Notes under the pieces: model-generated
The model's database searches: none
What the model was told of the DNA's origin: nothing
Seen by the model: only the letters and a program-made list of their open reading frames with translations
NCBI GenBank assembly: GCA_963749895.1
Contig: CAVVOG010000002.1
Span: forward strand, 62,001-126,000
Length of the DNA: 64,000 nt
Origin: AC-51 sp963749895
Lineage (GTDB): Bacteria > Actinomycetota > UBA4738 > HRBIN12
Direction: 5' to 3'
In this document: positions 50,612 to 57,485 of the stretch, in pieces
Numbering within the stretch: position 1 is the stretch's first letter
Layout: each line of letters starts with the position of its first letter
Made by a program: the position numbers and the translations under genes

Positions 50612-52218
50612 AGGCCCGCCCCCAGGCTCGACCAGACGAACGACGCGGCGATCAGGACGCCGATCCCCGCCGCGACCGTGAGCCCCACGCGACGGAGGCT
50701 CCAACGCTGGATCGAGATCGGCTCTCGCGGCGGGGCGAGCTCGCGGAAGCGTTCGGTCAGGCCTCGTCCGTCGGCCTTCACCGCGCGCTGCAGCTCAGTC
50801 GGGACGGCCAAGCCCTTGATCGCGGCGAACGCCTCCGCGATGTCGTCCGGGGTGAAGTACGCGAGCGCCCGCTGATAGACCCGTTCGGCATCGGTCCGAA
50901 GAGCCAAGGTCAGCATCATGTTCGCGAGGTCGACCGCCTGTCGCCACGGCGTGGGGCGGACCTCCAGGAAGAAGACGTCGATGTACTTCAGATGCCCGCG
51001 CTGGACCAGCAGGTTCGATGGCTTGATGTCGCGAGCCGCCAGCCCCTCGTCCCAGAGCTTGCGGACCATCGCGAGGCCCTCGTCGATGATCTCGTCGGTC
51101 ACCTCGGCGTCGCCCAGCTCCTTCGCGTCCTCGAAGAAGCCCGTGACGAGCATGTACTCGCGATCGGGGGTGAGCTCCACGACCCCGTGGTTCGTCGCCA
51201 CCGGGAACCCCACGTCGTCGAGGAGGCGCAGCGCGTAGTCCTCGTACTGGACCAGACGCCTGACGGAGCCGAACGGGACCTCGTCCTCGAGACGCCCGTA
51301 CATGACCGTCCGGATGACCTTGTAGGAGCGATCCGAGCGTACGTGGCGCATCGTGTAGAGCTTCGCGAACAGGTGCTCGTCGAGCTCGGCGACCTTGATC
51401 CGCATCGGCGTGGAGGCACCGGAGCCCTCCTCGCCGAAGGGCTTGACGTCATCCACCGTGTAGCCGAGCTGATCGTGGACCGCCGCCACGATCGCCTCAC
51501 CCCGGGCCCCCCCGAGATCCACGTGCGCCGCGTTCCCGCCCTTGTAGGCCACCGGCTCCACGTCGTCCGACGCGAAGAAGCGGAAGGCCGGGATCGCGAA
51601 GCTCGCCGCCAGCAGCACGCCGAACGCCACGTCGAGCGGGTGGCTCGCCCCGAGGTACACGCGGGACAGGCTGAGGGCGCCGATCAGCACGCCCGCCGCC
51701 CACGCGGCCCGCCGCCGGACCGGCCCGGAGGGCGCGAAGCAGTAGACGATCGAGATCATGGTGACGGCGAAGGTCGTCACGGCGATCGACGGAAGGGACG
51801 CGCCCCGCCAGTCGCCGACGATCTCCACCCCCATCGGACGCGGGCGGCCGATCGCATCGATCAGGATGACGGTCAGCCCGTCGACCACCACCAGGAGGCC
51901 GACGAACGTGAACAGGTGCCGCCAGCGCTTGAAGACCAGGAGCCCGATCAGGGTCGCGATCCTGAGCGCCCAGACCACCTCGGGTTGACCCAGCCGGTCG
52001 ATGACGTTCATCGCGGACGTGAGCCACGACGCACGGATGCTCGCGAACCACAGCACGATCGGCGACTCAAGCTGCTCGATCGTCCCATCCACCTCTCGGA
52101 AGACGACGAACAGCCCGGTGACCACGGTCAGCAGCGCGAACGCCACCAGGAGGCGTCCCGAGCGACCGATCTCGCGCGGCAGCGGCGGTGGCTCACCCGA
52201 CGGGCGACGACGACCCAT
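50608..52218 (-). CDS. PAP2-fold membrane protein fused to a kinase-like domain
   Basis: A 536-residue fusion. Residues 20-215 are a PAP2 membrane domain with IGRPRP (motif 1), SLPSIAV where motif 2 usually has PSGH, and SLSRVYLGASHPLDV (motif 3). Residues about 225-500 resemble a kinase: HLFAKLYTM (Lys286), EGLAARDIKPSNLL (Asp397, Asn402) and YIDVFFLEV (Asp414). A final helix lies at 510-530. The motif 1 Lys and motif 2 His are missing, so phosphatase activity is doubtful, while the kinase residues look intact. The start at ATG 52218 is a choice; the frame is open to 52341. It is coupled to a lipoprotein gene. Confidence 0.75.
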   Translation of the reverse strand: MGRRRPSGEPPPLPREIGRSGRLLVAFALLTVVTGLFVVFREVDGTIEQLESPIVLWFASIRASWLTSAMNVIDRLGQPEVVWALRIATLIGLLVFKRWRHLFTFVGLLVVVDGLTVILIDAIGRPRPMGVEIVGDWRGASLPSIAVTTFAVTMISIVYCFAPSGPVRRRAAWAAGVLIGALSLSRVYLGASHPLDVAFGVLLAASFAIPAFRFFASDDVEPVAYKGGNAAHVDLGGARGEAIVAAVHDQLGYTVDDVKPFGEEGSGASTPMRIKVAELDEHLFAKLYTMRHVRSDRSYKVIRTVMYGRLEDEVPFGSVRRLVQYEDYALRLLDDVGFPVATNHGVVELTPDREYMLVTGFFEDAKELGDAEVTDEIIDEGLAMVRKLWDEGLAARDIKPSNLLVQRGHLKYIDVFFLEVRPTPWRQAVDLANMMLTLALRTDAERVYQRALAYFTPDDIAEAFAAIKGLAVPTELQRAVKADGRGLTERFRELAPPREPISIQRWSLRRVGLTVAAGIGVLIAASFVWSSLGAGL

Positions 52219-52368
52219 CCGGCCCTGCGGCACCTCGGACGTGGTCTCGATCGTCCTCTCCTCGACTCGGCGGAAGGGCTCCCGCGACGCCCTCGGCACG
52301 GACGTCCGGCGGAGCCTACCCAGGAGGCACAGCGGAGGCAACCGGCCGCTGAGCGGTGCAGGACCGCG

Positions 52369-52983
52369 TCACGCGGCGGATCCGCGGGGCAGTCTCAGGG
52401 CGATCGCCACGGTCGCCCCCATCATCGTGCCGAGGGCGAGTCCGCCGAGCACGTCGAGCGGGTTGTGCGCGCCCAGATAGATCCGGGAGAACGCGACGAG
52501 CGCGACCACGAGCCACGGAACGATCCGCCAACGGCCGCGCAGGTAGGGCGTCACGACCCACGCGAGTCCGGTGACGAGCACGACGTGCCCGGATACGAAC
52601 GAGACCCCCGAGTCGGGGGCACCTGCGCGGACCTCGACCACGGGCTCGGTGACCCCGGGGCGCTCCCGCTGGATGTCCAGCACGTTCCACACGAACCGCT
52701 CGGCGGCAAGCTTGCCCACCGTGATGAGGACCGCAGCGAGCGCCAACCACCACCGACGGAAGACCAGCGCCACGACCGCGACGATCGGCCCGACGAGCAG
52801 CACCCCCAGGAGCTGGGCGCCGTGCATCACGGGGGTCAGCGCGTCCGTCGACCCGTTGATCGCCCGGAAGATCGCCTGCTCCCACTCCGGGACGGTCCCG
52901 TGCCGTGCCACCGACGCGGCCAGCCCGAACACGACGAGACCCGCCCCGATCGCCACCGCGCGGAGTCGCTGAACCGGATCCAC
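52369..52983 (-). CDS. PAP2-family lipid phosphatase
   Basis: A 204-residue membrane protein. It has a weak motif 1 region (GKLAAERFVW), motif 2 SFVSGHVVLVTG (SGH) and motif 3 AFSRIYLGAHNPLDVLGG. The family removes phosphate from phosphatidate or prenyl diphosphates at the membrane face. GTG 52983 is proposed because TACGAT lies 7 nt upstream; ATG 52992 overlaps that box and is the alternative. Divergent partner of another PAP2 gene only 24 nt away. Confidence 0.8.
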   Translation of the reverse strand: MDPVQRLRAVAIGAGLVVFGLAASVARHGTVPEWEQAIFRAINGSTDALTPVMHGAQLLGVLLVGPIVAVVALVFRRWWLALAAVLITVGKLAAERFVWNVLDIQRERPGVTEPVVEVRAGAPDSGVSFVSGHVVLVTGLAWVVTPYLRGRWRIVPWLVVALVAFSRIYLGAHNPLDVLGGLALGTMMGATVAIALRLPRGSAA

Positions 52984-52990
52984 GGCGCCC

Positions 52991-53000
52991 ATCGTAGGAT
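52991..53000. promoter_or_regulatory. Overlapping bidirectional -10 boxes between two PAP2 genes
   Basis: On the minus strand TACGAT (52996-52991) is 7 nt before GTG 52983; on the plus strand TAGGAT (52995-53000) is 7 nt before GTG 53008. The two boxes share the TA at 52995-52996. Both transcripts would be leaderless, and the polymerases would compete for one site. Confidence 0.5.
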
Positions 53001-53007
53001 GCGCGCC

Positions 53008-53736
53008 GTGACGACCACGCCCGCTCCCACCGCGCACCGCCCGCTCCTCGACGACCATCGCCGAGCCGCCCTGTACGCGACGCTCCTGCTGGCCGCGCTC
53101 GTGTTCATGGTGGTCGGTGTCGGGAAGCACCCGACCGTGGCCGCCCCCGAGACCACGATCCCGGCGATCGGCGAGATCGACGAGAGCGTCTACGACTCGA
53201 TCGTCCCGCGCCGGAACGACATCCTCACCTCGGTGTTCAAGGCGTTCGACGTGACCGGCAAAGGCGTCGTGACGATCCCGCTTCGCATCGCGTTGGTCGC
53301 GATCTTGCTGGTCCGTCGCCGGTGGCCGGCCGCCGTCGCGTTCATGATCGCCTGGGCGACCTCGGAGATCGCGATCGAAGTGATGAAGGGGTACTTCCAG
53401 CGGGGCCGGCCCTCGCAAGCGCTGGTCGAGACGGTCGGGTTCTCCTTCCCGTCGGGCCACGCCACCGCCGGCGCGGCGATCGCCGTGGCGATCGTGTTCG
53501 CCTTCCTCAAGCCCGGTCACCGCCGGCGCGTGTGGGTCCTGTTCGCGGTCGTCTTCGCCTTCACGATGGCCTTCTCACGTGTGTACCTGGGAGCGCACTG
53601 GCTGTCTGACGTCGTGACGGGCGTGCTGCTCGGTTCGATCTGCGCGATCGGGGGGTTCGCCCTGGTCGACGAGGTCCAGCACCGGCGTCACCGGCCGGAC
53701 ACGACCGAGCCGGTCGATCAGCCCGTGGCAGGCTGA
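53008..53736 (+). CDS. PAP2-family lipid phosphatase
   Basis: A 242-residue membrane phosphatase with all three motifs: KGYFQRGRP (motif 1), FSFPSGHATAGAAIA (motif 2) and AFSRVYLGAHWLSDVVTG (motif 3). An extracellular segment after helix 1 precedes the catalytic part, as in undecaprenyl-pyrophosphate or phosphatidate phosphatases. GTG 53008 is preferred to ATG 52999, which overlaps the TAGGAT box. Its end overlaps the convergent LPG-synthase-like gene by 19 nt. Confidence 0.88.
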   Translation: MTTTPAPTAHRPLLDDHRRAALYATLLLAALVFMVVGVGKHPTVAAPETTIPAIGEIDESVYDSIVPRRNDILTSVFKAFDVTGKGVVTIPLRIALVAILLVRRRWPAAVAFMIAWATSEIAIEVMKGYFQRGRPSQALVETVGFSFPSGHATAGAAIAVAIVFAFLKPGHRRRVWVLFAVVFAFTMAFSRVYLGAHWLSDVVTGVLLGSICAIGGFALVDEVQHRRHRPDTTEPVDQPVAG

Positions 53737-54842
53737 GCGTCGGCCTGTACGGCCTCGAGCTCCGCGGCGATCGACCCCGGCGGCGGCGTGTCGCGCAGCC
53801 AGCCCTTCTTCCCGCGCCAGATGAAGTACGTGACCGCGCCGAGCGGGATCTGCAGACCGTAGGTGAGGACGCGGAAGACAAGGACGCCGGCCACGATCTC
53901 GGCATGCTCGCCGTTGTCGATCGCGGTGAGGCCGCCGATGTAGCCGAGGTCGATCACCCCGGCACCGCCCGGCGTGATCGGGACCGCCGAGAGCAGCCGG
54001 CTGAACGTGTAGATCGCGAAGATCTCGACCGTCGAGACGTCCTGCTCCGACACCCCCATGTGCCGCAGCGACAACACGAGGACGAAGCACAGCGCCACCT
54101 GGCTGAGGATCGTGGTCAAGGTCAACCGGATCCAGCGTCGGTTGACGAGGATGATCGTCTCCCGGCGGAACTTCACCGTCTTGTCGCCCATCCCCTCGAC
54201 CGGCGGCTTGCGCACCACCTTCAGGAGGGCGGAGAAGACGCGGCCCAGCAGCTCGCCGACCTTTCGGGCCATGTCCTCGCTCTTGAAGACCAGCACCAGA
54301 AGGACCACGGCCCCGATCAAGATCGCCGCGCCGATCAGCGCGGCCGTGACCAGCCCCGGGTTCGTGTTGCCGGTGACTACGAGCAGCACGAGGGCGATCA
54401 TCGGCATCCCCAACTTCGCGAAGATGTTCCAGATGCCCGTCACGCCGACGTACAGCGTGATCTCGCCAGCCGTGAAACCCCACGAGTTCAGCATGGCGGC
54501 GCTCACGCCGATCGCGAGGGCGCCGCCGGCCGGCAGGGTGTTCGCGACGGTGGTGCTGGTCTGGGTGACGACCGCGGACTGCCCGAGCGACATGCCCATC
54601 AAGGCGGCCTGGTTCGCCAGCCAGTAGGTGTAGAGGTTGAACACCATCGCCGCCATCAGCGTCCAGAACTCGAGCGGCGTGAGGGTCCTCATCGCGTCCC
54701 AGACCTCGCCGTAGTCGGCGAACTTCGGGATCGCGACGGTGAAGATCAGGATGACGACGGCGATGCCGAAGACGAACGCCACGATCTGACCGGGCGAGAT
54801 CTTCCTCTTCGTCTTCTCGGGCGTCGCGGGTCCGTCCGTCAC
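53718..54842 (-). CDS. Lysylphosphatidylglycerol synthase-type transmembrane protein (flippase-like)
   Basis: A 374-residue protein with about eight membrane helices of the LPG_synthase_TM (UPF0104/AglD-like) family. Family marks are TVANTLPAGGALAIGVSAAML and FSRLLSAVPITPGGAGVIDLGYIGGL. There is no soluble aminoacyl-transferase domain, so it is not MprF itself; relatives are suspected lipid or glycolipid flippases. GTG 54842 is supported by TATCGT 8 nt upstream; GTG 54860 overlaps that box. Confidence 0.85.
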   Translation of the reverse strand: MTDGPATPEKTKRKISPGQIVAFVFGIAVVILIFTVAIPKFADYGEVWDAMRTLTPLEFWTLMAAMVFNLYTYWLANQAALMGMSLGQSAVVTQTSTTVANTLPAGGALAIGVSAAMLNSWGFTAGEITLYVGVTGIWNIFAKLGMPMIALVLLVVTGNTNPGLVTAALIGAAILIGAVVLLVLVFKSEDMARKVGELLGRVFSALLKVVRKPPVEGMGDKTVKFRRETIILVNRRWIRLTLTTILSQVALCFVLVLSLRHMGVSEQDVSTVEIFAIYTFSRLLSAVPITPGGAGVIDLGYIGGLTAIDNGEHAEIVAGVLVFRVLTYGLQIPLGAVTYFIWRGKKGWLRDTPPPGSIAAELEAVQADAQPATG

Positions 54843-54850
54843 GGCGCCGG

Positions 54851-54856
54851 ACGATA
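54851..54856 (-). promoter_or_regulatory. -10 box TATCGT for a leaderless transcript
   Basis: TATCGT lies 8 nt before the GTG at 54842, with no ribosome site. It excludes the upstream GTG 54860 as the start. Confidence 0.4.
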
Positions 54857-54893
54857 TCACGCTGCCCTGATCAGGAGGCCATGCGATCAGGTC

Positions 54894-55424
54894 TCACCAG
54901 GTGCTCGCCGTCGCCATCGAGGCCACCGACAGCACCAGGAGCGAGAGCGCGACACGGCCGGCGACCTTGAGCGCCCCCTGGCGGCGGGCGATCTCGGCGC
55001 CCTGCTCGGGGGTCGGTGGGGCGCCGCTCTCGGCGACCTGCCGCTGGAGCGCCATCATCGCCCGCACGTTCGGTCGGGTGACGAACATCCCGATCGAGGC
55101 CGCTGCGATCGCGGCGACCATGCCGATCGTCAGGGCCAGCCCGTAGCCGGTGCCCACGAACCCGCCGAACGACGACGCGTCGGTCGCCAGCTTCACGTAC
55201 ATCACGAGCCCCGCGACGATCGTGATCCCCGCGAGCAGCAGGAAGCGATCGACGAGCTTCCGGACGCCGAGCAGTTGCCCCATCATCGGCCCGGCGGCCG
55301 GGCCGATCGCCGCCGCGCTCGGCTGCAGGAAGACGACGAACAGGAACACGCCACCGACCCACGCGGCCCCCGCGAGGATGTGGATCAGGCGGAACACGAA
55401 CCAGAACGGCTCGAGACCGAGCAT
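54894..55424 (-). CDS. CopD/DUF2269-like membrane protein
   Basis: A 176-residue protein with four membrane helices. FRLIHILAGAAWVGGVFLFVVFLQP is the His-containing first helix typical of CopD-like and DUF2269 proteins, which may bind haem or metal. A long cytoplasmic loop has RPNVRAMMALQRQVAESGAP. Function unknown. Divergent from the sulfur cluster; AAGGGGGG precedes its start. Confidence 0.7.
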   Translation of the reverse strand: MLGLEPFWFVFRLIHILAGAAWVGGVFLFVVFLQPSAAAIGPAAGPMMGQLLGVRKLVDRFLLLAGITIVAGLVMYVKLATDASSFGGFVGTGYGLALTIGMVAAIAAASIGMFVTRPNVRAMMALQRQVAESGAPPTPEQGAEIARRQGALKVAGRVALSLLVLSVASMATASTW

Positions 55425-55503
55425 GAAGCCCCCCTTCCGGTCACGACCGCCGGAGTATGCGCCTGCCGGGAGATGGAGGCACGTCCTTTCGCGCCCTGGC
55501 GAT

Positions 55504-55531
55504 TCATCGCTTGCTGATTTGACTCATCGCT
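55504..55531 (+). promoter_or_regulatory. Direct repeat TCATCGCT (two copies) over the ArsR promoter
   Basis: TCATCGCT occurs at 55504-55511 and 55524-55531, 20 nt apart, two helical turns. The repeats straddle and overlap the TTGACT -35 of the regulator gene and are the likely operator. Confidence 0.45.
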
Positions 55532-55547
55532 GAAACGTCCCTACGGT
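55519..55547 (+). promoter_or_regulatory. Promoter of the sulfur-oxidation cluster
   Basis: TTGACT (55519-55524), 17 nt spacer, TACGGT (55542-55547), then 7 nt to the GTG at 55555. It is the best-formed promoter in the window and gives a leaderless regulator transcript. Confidence 0.7.
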
Positions 55548-55554
55548 CCGGCTC

Positions 55555-55869
55555 GTGACGGTCGTGCCCGAGGCGATCTTGGATGAAGCGGCGCACCGGT
55601 TCGCGCTGCTCGGCGACCCGACGCGGCTCCGGCTCGTGAGCGTCCTGCACGAGCGGGGGCCCTGCACGGTCGGCGAGCTGACCGAGGCGACCGGAGGCAC
55701 GATGCCCAACGTCTCGCAGCACCTCGCCCGGCTGGCCCGCGGCGGTATCGTGAAGCGCAAGCGCGAAGGACGGTCCGTCCGGTACTGGATCGCCGACCCG
55801 ACGATCGAGGACCTGTGCACGATCGTGTGCGCCAGCGTCCGGGACCGGGCCGAGGTCCTGTCGAGGTGA
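55555..55869 (+). CDS. ArsR/SmtB-family regulator, probable persulfide sensor
   Basis: A 104-residue winged-helix protein: AAHRFALLGDPTRLRLVSVLHERGPCTVGEL, then MPNVSQHLARLARGGIVKRKREGRSVRYWIADP. It has Cys37 at the end of helix 2 and Cys88 and Cys92 in the last helix (EDLCTIVC). SqrR/BigR-type persulfide sensors use one Cys in each of these helices. The position at the head of a sulfur gene run supports such a role, though Cys-based metal sensing is possible. The fused FeS/NrfD gene follows after 4 nt. Confidence 0.85.
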   Translation: MTVVPEAILDEAAHRFALLGDPTRLRLVSVLHERGPCTVGELTEATGGTMPNVSQHLARLARGGIVKRKREGRSVRYWIADPTIEDLCTIVCASVRDRAEVLSR

Positions 55870-55873
55870 CCCG

Positions 55874-57475
55874 GTGAGCGAAGGCTACGGCGGCGTGCTC
55901 GGCGCGGTGGTGGACACGCCCGGCGACGTCGACCTGCTCGAACACGCCTCCACGAGCGGTCGCGCGCCGCGGATGGTCAAGGTGATCGACCAGTCGCGGT
56001 GCATCGGGTGTCACGCGTGCACCACCGCCTGCAAATCCGAGAACGAGGTCCCCCTCGGCGTCACCCGCACGTACGTGAAGTACGTCGACGTCGGGGTGTT
56101 CCCCCAGGCGCGCCGCGCCTTCCAGGTGACCCGGTGCAACCAGTGCGTCGACGCCCCGTGCGTGGCGGCCTGTCCGACCGCGGCGATGCATACGCGTGAC
56201 GACGGCATCGTGGACTTCGACAAGAGCGTCTGCATCGGGTGCAAGGCGTGCATGGCCGCCTGCCCCTACGACGCGATCTTCATCAACCCCGACGACCACT
56301 CAGCGGAGAAGTGCAACTTCTGTGCGCATCGCCTGGACGTCGGCCTGGAGCCGGCGTGCGCCGTGGTCTGTCCGGTCGAGGCGATCTTGGTCGGCGACGT
56401 CCACGACCCGTCGTCGAAGGTGGCGGCGATCGTCGAGCGCGAGCCCGTCACGGTCCGCCGCCCCGAGAAGGAGACGAAGCCGAAGCTCTTCTACAAGGGT
56501 GCCACCCAGGCGACGCTCGACCCGATCGCGGCGCGCCGACCCGAGGGCGGCATCTTCATGTGGTCCGAACAGCCGAGCGGTCCCCACACGGTGACCTCGG
56601 GCCACCCCGGTGATCCCGCGAACTCATCGGCGGCCGCCGTGCTCGCCTACGACGTGGCGCACTCGGCGCCGTGGGACTGGCGGGTCAGCCTCTACACGTG
56701 GACGAAATCGATCGCGGCCGGCGCGTACCTGGTGCCGCTGCTGCTGATCGTGATCGGCGCCCTGTCGTGGTCGTCGTGGCTGTGGACCTGGGCGGCACCG
56801 GTCGTCGGCCTGCTCTTCCTGGCGATCACCGGTGGCCTGCTCGTGTGGGACCTGGAGCACCCCACCCGCTTCTACATGATCTTCACCCGGCCGCAGTGGC
56901 GATCGTGGCTGGTGCGGGGTGGGTTCATCATCCTGGGCTACGGCGCGGTGCTGTCCCTGCACCTCCTTGCCACGATCGCCGGGCTCGACGACGTACCCGG
57001 CTGGCTCGCGTGGGCGGGTGCCCCCCTGGCGCTCCTGGCCGCCGTCTACACCGCCTACCTGTTCGCGCAGTCGAAGGCACGGGACCTGTGGCAGAGCCCG
57101 CTGCTGGCACCGCACATCGCCGTGCAGGCCGGGCTCCTCGGAGGCGCCGTGATGCTGCTGCTCGCCGTGGCCGCCGACCAGACGGCCACGGGGATCGACG
57201 CCCTGGAGTGGCTCGTTGCCGTCGCGGCGGGGCTCCACCTCCTGTCGGTGCTCGGGGAGATCACGCTCGCCCACCCCACCGCGCACGCGCACCTGGCCGC
57301 GTGGGAGATGACGAGCGGCCGGTACGGCGCGTTCTTCCGCATCGGCATCGTGTCGGTGGCGGCCGGGCTCCTGGCGCCGGTCGCCGGGTGGTGGGTCGCC
57401 CCGCTCGCCCTCGCGGGTCTGCTGGCCCACGAGCACGCGTACGTCCAGGCCGGCCAGTCCGTCCCGCTCGCATAG
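55874..57475 (+). CDS. Fused ferredoxin-type FeS subunit and NrfD membrane subunit (SoeB-SoeC-like)
   Basis: A 533-residue fusion. Residues 1-170 bind four [4Fe-4S] clusters through 16 Cys: 43, 46, 49, 53; 88, 91, 96, 100; 120, 123, 126, 130; 147, 150, 162, 166. Residues about 260-520 are an NrfD-like quinone-site membrane domain with about eight helices (WRVSLYTWTKSIAAGAYLVP, WDLEHPTRFYMIF). No signal peptide precedes the FeS part, so it faces the cytoplasm. Electrons would pass from the molybdenum subunit encoded next to menaquinone. Related enzymes usually have these as two polypeptides. Confidence 0.9.
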   Translation: MSEGYGGVLGAVVDTPGDVDLLEHASTSGRAPRMVKVIDQSRCIGCHACTTACKSENEVPLGVTRTYVKYVDVGVFPQARRAFQVTRCNQCVDAPCVAACPTAAMHTRDDGIVDFDKSVCIGCKACMAACPYDAIFINPDDHSAEKCNFCAHRLDVGLEPACAVVCPVEAILVGDVHDPSSKVAAIVEREPVTVRRPEKETKPKLFYKGATQATLDPIAARRPEGGIFMWSEQPSGPHTVTSGHPGDPANSSAAAVLAYDVAHSAPWDWRVSLYTWTKSIAAGAYLVPLLLIVIGALSWSSWLWTWAAPVVGLLFLAITGGLLVWDLEHPTRFYMIFTRPQWRSWLVRGGFIILGYGAVLSLHLLATIAGLDDVPGWLAWAGAPLALLAAVYTAYLFAQSKARDLWQSPLLAPHIAVQAGLLGGAVMLLLAVAADQTATGIDALEWLVAVAAGLHLLSVLGEITLAHPTAHAHLAAWEMTSGRYGAFFRIGIVSVAAGLLAPVAGWWVAPLALAGLLAHEHAYVQAGQSVPLA

Positions 57476-57485
57476 GAAGACGCCG

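Noticed and set aside
50548..53736. A 1062-codon plus-strand open frame across the PAP2 region
   Set aside because: Antisense shadow of the PAP2-kinase and PAP2 genes; only the final 242 codons have PAP2 motifs.
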